Shown: piece after piece, positions 1 to 6,320 of the stretch
Numbering within the stretch: position 1 is the first letter of the stretch
How the letters are laid out: the number at the start of each line of letters is the position of its first letter
Assembly: GCA_025453475.1 (NCBI GenBank)
Contig: JALOQH010000028.1
Location: 1-13,078 of the forward strand
Length of the DNA stretch: 13,078 bases
Source: an archaeon
GTDB taxonomy: Archaea > Nanobdellota > Nanobdellia > Pacearchaeales > GW2011-AR1
Reading direction: 5' to 3'
Position numbers and translations under genes: made by a program
The notes under the pieces: generated by a model
Told to the model about the DNA's origin: nothing
The model's database searches: none
What the model saw: the letters and a program-made list of their open reading frames with translations, nothing else

Positions 1-1
1 C

Positions 2-442
2 GGAAGCGAAGATGAAAATGAGGGGGAGAGTGAGGATGCGCAGGTTCAGGATATGGGGGGCGTATGGGTCATGAAGTATGGAGAGAATTACCTGAGGTTC
101 TCCAATTCACCTGAAAGCGTCGAAAACCTCTCAGTAATGATGATTTCAGGACCTGAGAAGTATGCTGATAAGAATGTCTATATTGCATCCCAGAATCCCG
201 GCATTGCAGAGGAAATCGCCCTGAATATCGGGCAGTTATCATCCCGCGTCCAGATGGCATGCTACGGCAAGTGCGAGCAGAATTACCCGGAAAAGGACTG
301 CAACAGCACAATGGTTGTTTTTAATGAATCTATTGAGAATTATGCGTATGAAAACGGCAATTGCGTATTCATCTACGGAGATATGCGGGCTGCTGATGCA
401 TTCTTGTACAGACTGTTCGGGATAAACAATCCGGAACAATAA
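2..442 (+). CDS. Hypothetical surface-type protein, C-terminal part (5' end outside window)
   Basis: The reading frame is open from the window edge, so the gene begins upstream; the first internal ATG (53) is probably not the true start, since the preceding codons encode an acidic, Ser/Glu-rich stretch typical of a linker. The visible 146 residues have no membrane segment and no catalytic motif that I recognise. They contain three cysteines in the middle part (ACYGKC, then KDC) and one nearer the end (NGNC), which suits an extracytoplasmic disulfide-bonded fold, and end in an A..A..F pattern. The order of elements (V.M.YGE near the start, CNST followed by a VV strand, a late Cys, then a helix with spaced Ala/Phe) matches the next gene, so the two look like diverged paralogues. 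Function unknown; the missing N-terminus probably holds a membrane anchor as in its neighbour (inference). Confidence 0.75.
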   Translation, partial: GSEDENEGESEDAQVQDMGGVWVMKYGENYLRFSNSPESVENLSVMMISGPEKYADKNVYIASQNPGIAEEIALNIGQLSSRVQMACYGKCEQNYPEKDCNSTMVVFNESIENYAYENGNCVFIYGDMRAADAFLYRLFGINNPEQ

Positions 443-473
443 TGTTTAAAACAAAGAAAACAGGATAAAGGAT

Positions 474-1133
474 ATGGCAAAAAAGAAGATAGTCAAAAAG
501 AAGGAAAGTTTCAGGAATAAATTCGACAAAGAGGCTGCAATGATACTTCTGGGAATAGCTGTGCTTGTGGTGGTATTTTTGGTATTTTATTTTGCATTCC
601 GAAATGCCGGCAAGGTGAATTATGAGGGCATGACATTTGTGATGGAAAGATACGGGGAAATTGAGGTTTATCACTATGCATACCTGTTCAACAGCTCGAG
701 CGGGCAGATGTATGAGTACAATCTTTATCTAAGATATAATCCCGAGGAGAATAAGGTTCCGATTGAAGGCGGAGAGATAGAATTCTCTGCAACAAGGACA
801 AACTACATAAGCATAAACGCGACGGATTTGAGATGCGAGCAGACAGTAATCGCGGGCGCGACACTCTCGCAATTCATGACAAACAACATGCTAAAAGTCA
901 AGGGCGCGACTCCAAACAGGGATGAAGCAAAGGCAAATAACCTTACTTATATGACCTGCAACAGCACGCCTCTGAACAATCCTGTGGTGATGATAGTTCC
1001 TGGCAATGAAACAAAGGTTGTGAATGACAAGCAGTGCTACACCATAACCGTAGCTAACTGCGAGATTCTCCAGGCTGTTGAAAAGTTCATAGTGCAGTCA
1101 ATAATTGACGCGAAAGAGAGAAATTCGGAGTAA
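474..1133 (+). CDS. Hypothetical membrane-anchored protein, paralogue of preceding gene
   Basis: 219 residues. A very basic N-terminus (Lys-rich residues 1-20) is followed by a single hydrophobic segment at about 22-43, giving a type II-like anchor with the rest of the protein outside by the positive-inside rule. The exterior part has several N-x-S/T sequons (NSS, NAT, NLT, NST, NET) and four cysteines, consistent with a glycosylated, disulfide-stabilised domain. A purine-rich AAAGGA lies 6-11 nt before ATG 474 as a plausible ribosome binding site. The spacer from the upstream gene is 31 nt, so the two are probably co-transcribed. The C-terminal half resembles the upstream protein (CNST, a VVM strand, a late Cys, a terminal amphipathic helix). 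No family recognised; I infer a cell-surface or periplasm-facing role. Confidence 0.8.
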   Translation: MAKKKIVKKKESFRNKFDKEAAMILLGIAVLVVVFLVFYFAFRNAGKVNYEGMTFVMERYGEIEVYHYAYLFNSSSGQMYEYNLYLRYNPEENKVPIEGGEIEFSATRTNYISINATDLRCEQTVIAGATLSQFMTNNMLKVKGATPNRDEAKANNLTYMTCNSTPLNNPVVMIVPGNETKVVNDKQCYTITVANCEILQAVEKFIVQSIIDAKERNSE

Positions 1134-1142
1134 GTTCTAGGT

Positions 1143-1610
1143 TTATTTTATCAGGAAGCTGAGAGCCTGTATTCCATAATATGCGACAAGCGTGACTATT
1201 ACTCCGGCGAGGATAACACCCAAAGAGATGTATGCAAATGCTCTCTTTTTTGACATGCCAAGAGCCCATGCGCCAAGCGTGCCTGTGTAGGCGCCTGTTA
1301 CCGGAAGAGGAACTGCAACAAAAAGCATCAGCCCAAAGTAACCGTATTTCTCGACTTTCTCATGGATTTTCTTTCTTGAACGCTCAAGAGTTTTATGGAA
1401 AAACCGTGAGTAGGCAGGGATTTTCAGGAATAATTTGTTGATTGTCTCAAGAAAAATGAAGACTATCGGAACAACCAGAATATTTGCAATGGTGCAGAGC
1501 AGAAATGAGAAGAATGGGGAATAGCCATAAGCAAGGGCGAGAGGTATGCCTCCTCTTAATTCTGATATCGGCGCAAGGTTTAGCAGTATAATCTGGATTA
1601 AGTCATTCAT
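1143..1610 (-). CDS. Small multidrug-export family (COG2426/PF06695) membrane protein
   Basis: 155 residues, almost wholly hydrophobic with four or five membrane helices. Family-like features are the N-terminal P-I-S-E-L-R-G-G-I-P motif at about 14-23, a basic cytoplasmic loop at about 64-88 rich in Arg/Lys, and a second Gly/Pro re-entrant-like motif (VPLPVTGAYTGTLGAWALG) at about 100-118. This two-motif arrangement is what I associate with Sm_multidrug_ex. The family name comes from an early report; the transported substrate is not established. The gene starts 2 nt after the archaeosortase stop and is therefore almost certainly co-transcribed and perhaps translationally coupled with it. It converges on the hypothetical membrane protein gene, with 9 nt between the two stops. 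Length is normal for the family. Confidence 0.85.
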   Translation of the reverse strand: MNDLIQIILLNLAPISELRGGIPLALAYGYSPFFSFLLCTIANILVVPIVFIFLETINKLFLKIPAYSRFFHKTLERSRKKIHEKVEKYGYFGLMLFVAVPLPVTGAYTGTLGAWALGMSKKRAFAYISLGVILAGVIVTLVAYYGIQALSFLIK

Positions 1611-1612
1611 TG

Positions 1613-2170
1613 TTATCTCTTCCTTGCTTTCTTTTTAATTATTCTGGCTCTCCTGGGGAAAGCTTCCCTGAATAAAGAACAAATGTCGCTGTAAACGGGA
1701 ATTCCTTTTATCTTAAACAGTGAGACATTGACAAACCAAAGGGCAACAACGAGGAGCGTTGAACCGAGATACCAGACCGCTTTATGAGCAACATCAAAAT
1801 ATTGGAACCCTTTTATGAAGAGAAAGCTAAAGAATGCGATGCGCAGAATATTCAAAACAAGAAAAGAAACCATAAGAAAGGAGATACTCCTTATTCTTGT
1901 CTTTGATTTCATCGGTGTTGTCAGATTCAGGATAAGCAGAAGATAATATGCTGAACCTGCAATGCATGCCGGGATAAGCTCTATTGCATAGCTGTTGAGG
2001 ATGAAAGTGCTGTTCTCGAGGGCAACATCATAGAACAGGCTCAGAATAAAATAGGATGAATAGACTGTCAGCGGAGTGAATATCAGATAGAAAAGCCAGA
2101 TGCTCGGGAAAGCAATCAGGACAAGGATGATGTATCTTACAAGAAGATTAAATGACTCTTTGATATTCAT
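1613..2170 (-). CDS. Archaeosortase/exosortase family transpeptidase
   Basis: 185 residues with about five membrane helices and a Lys/Arg-rich cytoplasmic tail (171-185). The catalytic signature of the exosortase/archaeosortase superfamily is visible: Cys69 in PACIAGS, Arg110 in LNILRI, and His129 in FDVAHK as the likely third residue. These enzymes are membrane transpeptidases that recognise a C-terminal motif-helix-basic tail on exported proteins, cleave it and transfer the protein to another anchor. The C-R spacing of 41 residues equals that of the characterised archaeosortase A as I recall it, while the R-H spacing is shorter. It lies 40 bp downstream of a large secreted protein with a C-terminal helix and basic tail, which is the obvious candidate substrate. 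The subclass is uncertain; it may be a Pacearchaeota-specific type. Confidence 0.87.
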   Translation of the reverse strand: MNIKESFNLLVRYIILVLIAFPSIWLFYLIFTPLTVYSSYFILSLFYDVALENSTFILNSYAIELIPACIAGSAYYLLLILNLTTPMKSKTRIRSISFLMVSFLVLNILRIAFFSFLFIKGFQYFDVAHKAVWYLGSTLLVVALWFVNVSLFKIKGIPVYSDICSLFREAFPRRARIIKKKARKR

Positions 2171-2190
2171 GAAAAATAAAAGAAAAGAGA
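2171..2190 (-). terminator. U-rich tract between S-layer-like gene and archaeosortase
   Basis: Read on the minus strand the spacer is a nearly uninterrupted pyrimidine run with clusters of four, four and five T. Archaeal transcription often ends at such U-rich tracts without a hairpin. Its position between an expected high-level structural gene and an enzyme gene suggests partial termination, which would keep the sortase at lower level. This is an inference; the same tract directly precedes the sortase start and leaves no purine-rich ribosome binding site there. Confidence 0.4.
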
Positions 2191-2210
2191 GTTAATAAAT
2201 TATGGTGAAA

Positions 2211-4124
2211 TTATCTCTTTGCAAGCTTTACTGCAACAACAATTATCAGGATTATCAGGATAAGATTGATTATTCCGATTATCCAGATAAGCGAGGATTT
2301 TGTTGAGAACTTGCTCTTCAATGAAGAGAACCATGAAGATGAAGCAATATTGACTGCAACAAGCTTTGAGTCTACCTTATTGGAGCCAGCTGTTGATTCG
2401 ATTGTGAATGTCTTCTCTCCCGAAGCATCCTTGTTGACTGCAAAAACAAGCTTAACATCCTTGCTTTGCCCGCCGTCAAGCGTGACTATCCTGTCTGAGA
2501 TTGAGCTGAGTGTTGCCCAGCTATCATAGCCGTTTACGCCAAGTATAAATGTTGTCTTGTTTGACCCAAGATTCTTCAGTGTTGCTGTAACTGACATTTC
2601 CCTGCCTGCAACAACGTTTGAATCGTCGAGCTTTGGTGTTATCTGCGAGTATCCTGTTAAGGCTGGGATTGTTGTTGTGTTAACTCCGCCAACAACTTTT
2701 ATCTGGACTTCATAAGTATCTGATTCCTTTCTGTAGGTGTCAGAAGAGGTGCTGTATGAGAAGCTTGAGATAAGCTTGATTGAGTAAACGCCATTCTCTG
2801 CAGTGTATGGGACTACAAATGAGATATCGAAGTCTTCTGATTCACTTGAGTCAATGTCAAAGGTTGAGCTCTTCTGCGAGAGTCCAAGCTTTGTATTTGA
2901 TGCCTGAACATAAACCTTGTCCTCATCCTTTGTCCCGATATTGTAGGCTGTGCCTGTTATTCTTACTGTGTCTCCTGCCTGAACTATCTCCGGGGCGGTT
3001 AAATCGTCAAGCATAACCTCATTCGCTTTTCTTTCTATCTCGAGGCTTTCTGCACTCTCAGAATTGCAGGTTACATCTTCGTCTCCGTCAACGTATGCCT
3101 TTACATAGACTACGTATCTGCCATCAGAATCTTCAAGTTCTGATGGTGCGGTGAATTCAAATGTGACTGTCTCTGAGTCGTCTTCATCTATTGAAACTTC
3201 CTCTTCAAGGCTTGTTTCGTCATCAATTTCAACAAACTCATCTTCATCTGTGTCCCAGATTGCAAGCTCAACAACAAAATCTTCATCATCGCCGACGTTG
3301 TTCTCAATTTCTACATCGATTCTTATCTGGTCAAATGGCTTCCAGCTCCATTCGTCATCTGAGTCAACATCTTCAATATCAGTTATGTCAATGTCTGAAG
3401 CATTTACATCGCCGTAATCGCAGAAGTATCCTGTAAGGGAGTAAGTATATGTTGCAAGATCTGTTCCTGTTGAGGTCTCCAATAAGATGTCAACATCGTG
3501 GGAGCCTAGTTCCAAATCACTGACATCTTCTGCGGCATTTACATTGACAAGTGTTGATGCGCCTGCTGCAAGTGTGAATGTTGTGGATGAAAGCGTAACG
3601 TTCAAACTGCCTGATGCTGAAAGAACAAGATTTGCGAGTGCTGTATTGCCGGTATTGGTAATATTAATAGTGCCGTTCTGGGATGTTGTCAGAGCTGTTT
3701 TTGAGGTGATTGTTGCTGTTGTTGCAGATGATATTGCTATTGTAAGTGTTTCCTGGTCTGTTGCAGGAGAAGTTGTATTTGTCTTTGCCTTAAGAACAGG
3801 ATATGTTGTTCCGGAGGCATGAGCAGGTATATTATATACTGCTGTGAATGAAATTGGTGTTGAGTCATTTGCAATTGTAGTAATTGAAGGAAGGCTTGTC
3901 CATGAGCCTACTGTGCCTGCTGAGCTCTCAGAGAAATTGAGGGTTACTATTCCAACTGTGCCGGAATAAGTTGCATTGAATGTAACTGTAACGTCAGAAT
4001 TATGCGATGTTGTTCCTGAATAAGACAGGGCTGTTATCTCAAGGGCTGCTGCGCTTGCAAATGAGAGCAGCATTGCTAATGCAATTAGTGAGAAAACACT
4101 TATCACGATGTATTTAGATGCCAT
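2211..4124 (-). CDS. Secreted, C-terminally anchored S-layer-like surface protein
   Basis: 637 residues. Residues 1-26 are a clear signal peptide (basic start, hydrophobic core, Ala-rich end). The mature part is Ser/Thr/Val-rich beta-sandwich-like sequence with many N-x-S/T sequons; the middle (about 236-365) is extremely acidic with D/E clusters and holds two cysteines (235, 353). Two later stretches (about 375-475 and 495-590) look like CARDB/NEW3-type Ig-like domains (APEIVQAGDTVRITGTAYN; SNVVAGREMSVTATLKNLG). A Ser/Lys-rich linker leads into a single membrane helix (about 611-632) and a basic end (KLAKR). This resembles proteins annotated as putative S-layer proteins in small archaea. The downstream neighbour is an archaeosortase, for which the C-terminus is a candidate signal, although no PGF- or PEF-type motif is visible before the helix. 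An S-layer role is inferred, not shown. Confidence 0.85.
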   Translation of the reverse strand: MASKYIVISVFSLIALAMLLSFASAAALEITALSYSGTTSHNSDVTVTFNATYSGTVGIVTLNFSESSAGTVGSWTSLPSITTIANDSTPISFTAVYNIPAHASGTTYPVLKAKTNTTSPATDQETLTIAISSATTATITSKTALTTSQNGTINITNTGNTALANLVLSASGSLNVTLSSTTFTLAAGASTLVNVNAAEDVSDLELGSHDVDILLETSTGTDLATYTYSLTGYFCDYGDVNASDIDITDIEDVDSDDEWSWKPFDQIRIDVEIENNVGDDEDFVVELAIWDTDEDEFVEIDDETSLEEEVSIDEDDSETVTFEFTAPSELEDSDGRYVVYVKAYVDGDEDVTCNSESAESLEIERKANEVMLDDLTAPEIVQAGDTVRITGTAYNIGTKDEDKVYVQASNTKLGLSQKSSTFDIDSSESEDFDISFVVPYTAENGVYSIKLISSFSYSTSSDTYRKESDTYEVQIKVVGGVNTTTIPALTGYSQITPKLDDSNVVAGREMSVTATLKNLGSNKTTFILGVNGYDSWATLSSISDRIVTLDGGQSKDVKLVFAVNKDASGEKTFTIESTAGSNKVDSKLVAVNIASSSWFSSLKSKFSTKSSLIWIIGIINLILIILIIVVAVKLAKR

Positions 4125-4153
4125 GTTCTGTTGTAACTCCCTAATTACACTAC

Positions 4154-4161
4154 TTTATAAA
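4154..4161 (-). promoter_or_regulatory. TATA box for the S-layer-like gene
   Basis: A perfect self-complementary TTTATAAA lies with its centre about 33 nt before the start codon. With the usual 25-27 nt from TATA centre to start site, the leader would be about 7 nt. It faces a second TATA box for the divergent gene about 45 bp away. Confidence 0.65.
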
Positions 4162-4199
4162 TATTTCGATTTGTTCAAAGGGGGTTGATTTTGAGAAAG

Positions 4200-4207
4200 T
4201 TTAAATA
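4200..4207 (+). promoter_or_regulatory. TATA box and Shine-Dalgarno for the four-helix membrane gene
   Basis: TTTAAATA preceded by a purine-rich GAGAAAG fits an archaeal BRE/TATA pair. A start site about 26 nt downstream would leave a leader of about 18 nt that contains GAGAGGT (4231-4237), complementary to the 3' end of archaeal 16S rRNA. This gene therefore appears to use a leadered transcript, unlike several neighbours. Confidence 0.6.
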
Positions 4208-4247
4208 AAACAGATATCTGCTAAAATAGAGAGAGGTAATTGATAAA

Positions 4248-4625
4248 ATGGTTATTAGAGCGAGGGAGAATGTTGTCGGCGCATGGGCGTTCCTCTCAGG
4301 GATTGTTCTTGCAATATTGGTCGGGGTTTTTGCGTCCCAGAATATCAACCCATATCTTGTCTGGGTTCTGATGGCGCTGGGAGTTGTTGTTGGTTATTTT
4401 GTCGCTGAGAAAGATGTGCAGACATTCCTTTTTGCATCTGTATCCCTTGTTGTTGTAAGCTATTTCGGGGTTTCCGGATTTGTGCTGAATGCTGCGCTTA
4501 CTGGCGCGCAGGTCGGCAAGGTTGTTTCATCTGTTCTCGGAACACTGCTTATATTATTCGTGCCTGCAACAATTGTAGTAGCATTAAAGACTGTGTTTTC
4601 TATATCCAGGGTAAAAGTCCAATAA
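4248..4625 (+). CDS. Hypothetical four-helix membrane protein
   Basis: 125 residues with four hydrophobic segments at about 11-29, 35-53, 57-75 and 88-114, short polar loops and a basic C-terminus (SISRVKVQ). Helix 2 to 3 has the sequence GYFVAEKDVQ, whose Glu-Lys-Asp is the only charged loop of note. No transporter or enzyme motif is evident. It has its own promoter and a ribosome binding site, divergent from the S-layer-like gene, and is followed after 4 nt by a small soluble protein, forming a two-gene operon. I do not recognise the family. Size and helix count would fit a small scaffold or sensor membrane protein, but that is only a guess. Confidence 0.8.
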   Translation: MVIRARENVVGAWAFLSGIVLAILVGVFASQNINPYLVWVLMALGVVVGYFVAEKDVQTFLFASVSLVVVSYFGVSGFVLNAALTGAQVGKVVSSVLGTLLILFVPATIVVALKTVFSISRVKVQ

Positions 4626-4629
4626 GATT

Positions 4630-4830
4630 ATGGGAAGAGATTATCGGGACTGGCTAAACAACCTGCGTGAGCCACAATGGGTCATTGAGATGAGAGACTA
4701 TTATTATAAGCACGGGACTTACAGAGCAGAGGATTTAAGGAGAGTTCTTGGAGAGCCTTCGAGAGGGGTTAGCACAAATCCTGAAGAAATGAGGAGATTA
4801 TTCTTGAGCAGACTACCAAGTATTCATTAA
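4630..4830 (+). CDS. Hypothetical small soluble protein
   Basis: 66 residues, highly charged and aromatic (YRDWLNNL, MRDYYYKHGTYRAEDLRRVLG), with no membrane segment and no cysteine. The pattern of short Arg-rich helices suggests a helical, possibly nucleic-acid- or membrane-surface-binding protein. ATG 4630 follows the upstream stop by 4 nt, so translation is probably coupled. No strong ribosome binding site of its own is visible (AAGATT only). Not recognised. The tight linkage to the four-helix protein suggests a shared function. The reading frame is supported by position and protein-like composition rather than by homology. Confidence 0.65.
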   Translation: MGRDYRDWLNNLREPQWVIEMRDYYYKHGTYRAEDLRRVLGEPSRGVSTNPEEMRRLFLSRLPSIH

Positions 4831-4906
4831 AACATAGAAAAATCTCCTTATAATTGCATATTCAAAAATAGTTTATGAAACTTATAACCCTGACTGCATA
4901 GAAAGA

Positions 4907-5287
4907 TTAACCTGCCAGGAAATCAGTTTTCTTTTCCTTGGTTGGTGCAGGCGCCTTGTGGATGTCTGCAAACTGAGGAGTTGCGATTATGATGTTTTCT
5001 CCAAAGCCTGCAATCTTGCCTTCTATGGCGTCGACTGTCTTCTTTATCTTTGCAATTGCTCTTTTAAGCTCAATTATGTCTTTGCCCTTCAGTGGGCGGA
5101 TGTCTACAACAGCTATTGTGAATCCCTCACGAAGTGCGTTTAATATTGCGTTGATATCATCAAATTCTCTAAGCAAGAAAGGCTTTACAACAACTTTGTT
5201 ATCCTTGGCTGTTGAGGAGCTAAGGTCGATTTCGACAAACTCGTCGGCGTCCTCTTTTCCAAACAACTTCTTAAAGTTAAACACCAT
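4907..5287 (-). CDS. sepF: SepF-like cell division protein (DUF552/PF04472)
   Basis: 126 residues. Residues 1-12 (MVFNFKKLFGKE) form an amphipathic, basic-hydrophobic helix suited to membrane binding, as in SepF. After an acidic linker comes a SepF core at about 30-108: a strand (VVVKPFLL), helix (DDINAILNALREG), strand (TIAVVDIRPL), long helix rich in Lys/Ile (KDIIELKRAIAKIKKTVDAI), and terminal strands around a Gly (GKIAGFGENIIIATP). Archaeal SepF anchors FtsZ to the membrane at midcell; an FtsZ gene is present about 6.5 kb away in this window. The C-terminal tail (KAPAPTKEKKTDFLAG) is disordered-looking. The gene has its own leaderless-type promoter although it follows prefoldin in the same direction. 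Confidence 0.88.
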   Translation of the reverse strand: MVFNFKKLFGKEDADEFVEIDLSSSTAKDNKVVVKPFLLREFDDINAILNALREGFTIAVVDIRPLKGKDIIELKRAIAKIKKTVDAIEGKIAGFGENIIIATPQFADIHKAPAPTKEKKTDFLAG

Positions 5288-5309
5288 GACTAATATTTGA
5301 ATGAGGGAC

Positions 5310-5317
5310 TATATAAA
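5310..5317 (-). promoter_or_regulatory. TATA box for the SepF-like gene
   Basis: On the minus strand TTTATATA, the canonical archaeal TATA box, is centred about 26.5 nt before the start codon. Transcription would therefore begin at or within a nucleotide or two of the ATG, giving a leaderless mRNA. It shows that the gene is expressed independently of the upstream ribosomal/prefoldin genes. Confidence 0.75.
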
Positions 5318-5351
5318 TATTGCTGTTGTAATGCAAAATATATATTAGAAA

Positions 5352-5693
5352 TTAATTTTTCTGCTTCGAAACAAGATTTGTCAGTTCTTTCCGCAGATTT
5401 TCGGCTTTTTCCCCAAAAATCTTCTCCTGCTTTTCTATCGACGATATTCTCAGCTCCAAAAGATGCTTTTTCTCCCCAAGTTCCTTCAAAAGGGAGGATT
5501 TTTCGGAGCGAATCATCAATCCTCCGACAATTTTGTAGACTTCTCCTGAGGATTTTGCAAGTTCAGAGAGCGCATTCTCTATCTCACCAAGTTCAACCTG
5601 AATTGTCTGCTTCTGCATCAGAAGATTCTGCAGGTTCTGCTCAACTGCCTGCGCTTCCTGTATTTTCCTTTCAGTCTCAGAATCAATGCTCAT
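5352..5693 (-). CDS. pfdB: Prefoldin subunit beta
   Basis: 113 residues. Two long coiled-coil helices (about 5-45 and 68-108) are separated by a beta-hairpin segment with the family hallmark VYKIVGGLMIRS at about 52-63. Prefoldin beta forms, with alpha, the hexameric jellyfish-shaped chaperone that hands unfolded proteins to the thermosome. I chose ATG 5693; an in-frame TTG two codons upstream is possible but less likely. The start lies 12 nt after the RpoP stop, matching the common archaeal neighbourhood eL43-RpoP-prefoldin beta. A small Pcc1 (KEOPS) gene, often found between RpoP and prefoldin beta, is absent here. Length is normal (family about 110-125). Confidence 0.93.
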   Translation of the reverse strand: MSIDSETERKIQEAQAVEQNLQNLLMQKQTIQVELGEIENALSELAKSSGEVYKIVGGLMIRSEKSSLLKELGEKKHLLELRISSIEKQEKIFGEKAENLRKELTNLVSKQKN

Positions 5694-5705
5694 TGTCAAA
5701 TCCCA

Positions 5706-5843
5706 TTACAAAGCCTTAAGTTTTACAATCTGCGTCCTTGGCTTGTAGAATATCTTTGAGTTGCAGTGCGGGCAGATAAATCTTTTTTCGAGAATTTTAT
5801 TTGTGATTGGTTTCTCGCACTTGAAGCATTTGTATTGTGCCAT
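5706..5843 (-). CDS. rpoP: DNA-directed RNA polymerase subunit P (Rpb12-like)
   Basis: 45 residues: MAQYKCFKCEKPI, then FICPHCNSKIFYKPR near the end. The four zinc-ribbon cysteines (6, 9, 24, 27) in CxxC...CxxC, the short length and the ending in a VKLKAL strand are diagnostic of archaeal RpoP/eukaryotic Rpb12. The protein is a structural subunit of RNA polymerase near RpoD/RpoL-type assembly contacts. It sits between eL43 and prefoldin beta on the same strand, a conserved archaeal arrangement. The distance from the eL43 stop is 49 nt, and no strong promoter is seen in it. Confidence 0.93.
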   Translation of the reverse strand: MAQYKCFKCEKPITNKILEKRFICPHCNSKIFYKPRTQIVKLKAL

Positions 5844-5892
5844 ATTATTTGTTATTTTGGACTGTTTTTAAAGATTTGCCTTGAACAAATCT

Positions 5893-6120
5893 TTATTTCT
5901 TTGAATTTAAGTGATAGGCTGGACCTGCGAATATCTTGCCTGTTTTTTCGCACTTCCAGATGCCTGGGGCGATTCTTACCGCATATCCGCTTGGGCAAAA
6001 TGGAGACTTCTGCCTTTTTCTCTGCAAGACTTCAATTGCATTAAGGTTCTTTCTAACATTGGTGCCGTATCCTGCACCAAATCGTCCTGCTGCTCCTACT
6101 TTCTTTGTTTTTGAACCCAT
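5893..6120 (-). CDS. rpl37ae: Large-subunit ribosomal protein eL43 (L37Ae) with incomplete zinc ribbon
   Basis: 75 residues, basic, with the family start (MGSKTKKVGAAGRFGAGYG) and the family C-terminal core GIWKCEKTGKIFAGPAYHL. In typical archaeal eL43 the zinc ribbon is CPFC ... WxCxxCGK. Here the equivalent positions read S39-P-F-C42 and W-K-C57-E-K-T60, so one cysteine of each pair is replaced and metal binding is unlikely to be preserved. The remainder of the sequence is intact, so this does not look like a decaying gene. The neighbours downstream are RpoP and prefoldin beta as in other archaea. Upstream is a strong hairpin abutting tRNA-Pro. Confidence 0.93.
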   Translation of the reverse strand: MGSKTKKVGAAGRFGAGYGTNVRKNLNAIEVLQRKRQKSPFCPSGYAVRIAPGIWKCEKTGKIFAGPAYHLNSKK

Positions 6121-6145
6121 GTTTGTTTTTTGTTGAATTTAAGTT

Positions 6146-6216
6146 ATTTTGACTCACCTTCATCTTAAGGCTCCTCCCCTGAGGGCTGCGGGCCTTAATC
6201 TTTTGGTGAGCAAAAT
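6146..6216 (-). ncRNA. 71-nt hairpin directly at the tRNA-Pro 3' end (possible structured RNA)
   Basis: Arms ATTTTG (6146-6151) and CTCACC (6153-6158) pair with GGTGAG (6205-6210) and CAAAAT (6211-6216), giving 12 bp with one bulged base. A symmetric 6x6 internal loop follows, then TTAAGGC (6165-6171) pairs with GCCTTAA (6192-6198), then a 20-nt apical region containing CCC-TGA-GGG. On the minus strand the internal loop is AAAAGA opposite GATGAA, which puts tandem GA/GA next to the inner stem, as in kink-turn-like or pocket structures. It begins exactly where tRNA-Pro ends and stops about 25 nt before the eL43 start. There is no U-tract after it, so a simple terminator is not favoured. It could be a guide RNA, a structured tRNA trailer or an eL43 leader; the choice is open. 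Confidence 0.55.
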
Positions 6217-6288
6217 GGGGATGCTGGGATTTGAACCCAGGTCACGAAGTCCCAAACCTCGGATGTTACCAAGCTGCACCACATCCCC
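6216..6288 (-). tRNA. tRNA-Pro (anticodon UGG)
   Basis: On the minus strand the cloverleaf is complete. The acceptor GGGGATG pairs with CATCCCC and the discriminator is A. The D arm contains AGCTTGGTA. The anticodon stem CGAGG/CTTCG closes the loop TTTGGGA, giving anticodon TGG. The variable loop has 4 nt, and the T arm is CTGGG-TTCAAAT-CCCAG. CCA is not encoded, so it is added post-transcriptionally. The D stem is weak (GTGC against ACAT, with a G-U and a mismatch). The gene lies 32 nt after the uL11 stop and may be read from its own AT-rich box (6311-6320) or by read-through. Confidence 0.95.
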
Positions 6289-6320
6289 TTAAATTGGGGA
6301 AAGAAAGAAGCTTTTTAAGC

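Noticed and set aside
3151..3822. Plus-strand Ser- and Val-rich frames opposite the S-layer-like gene
   Set aside because: They mirror the acidic and Thr/Val-rich codons of the real gene on the other strand.
5297..5719. 140-codon plus-strand frame opposite prefoldin beta
   Set aside because: Low-complexity Ser/Phe/Gln composition, no promoter or homology, fully antisense to a recognised gene.
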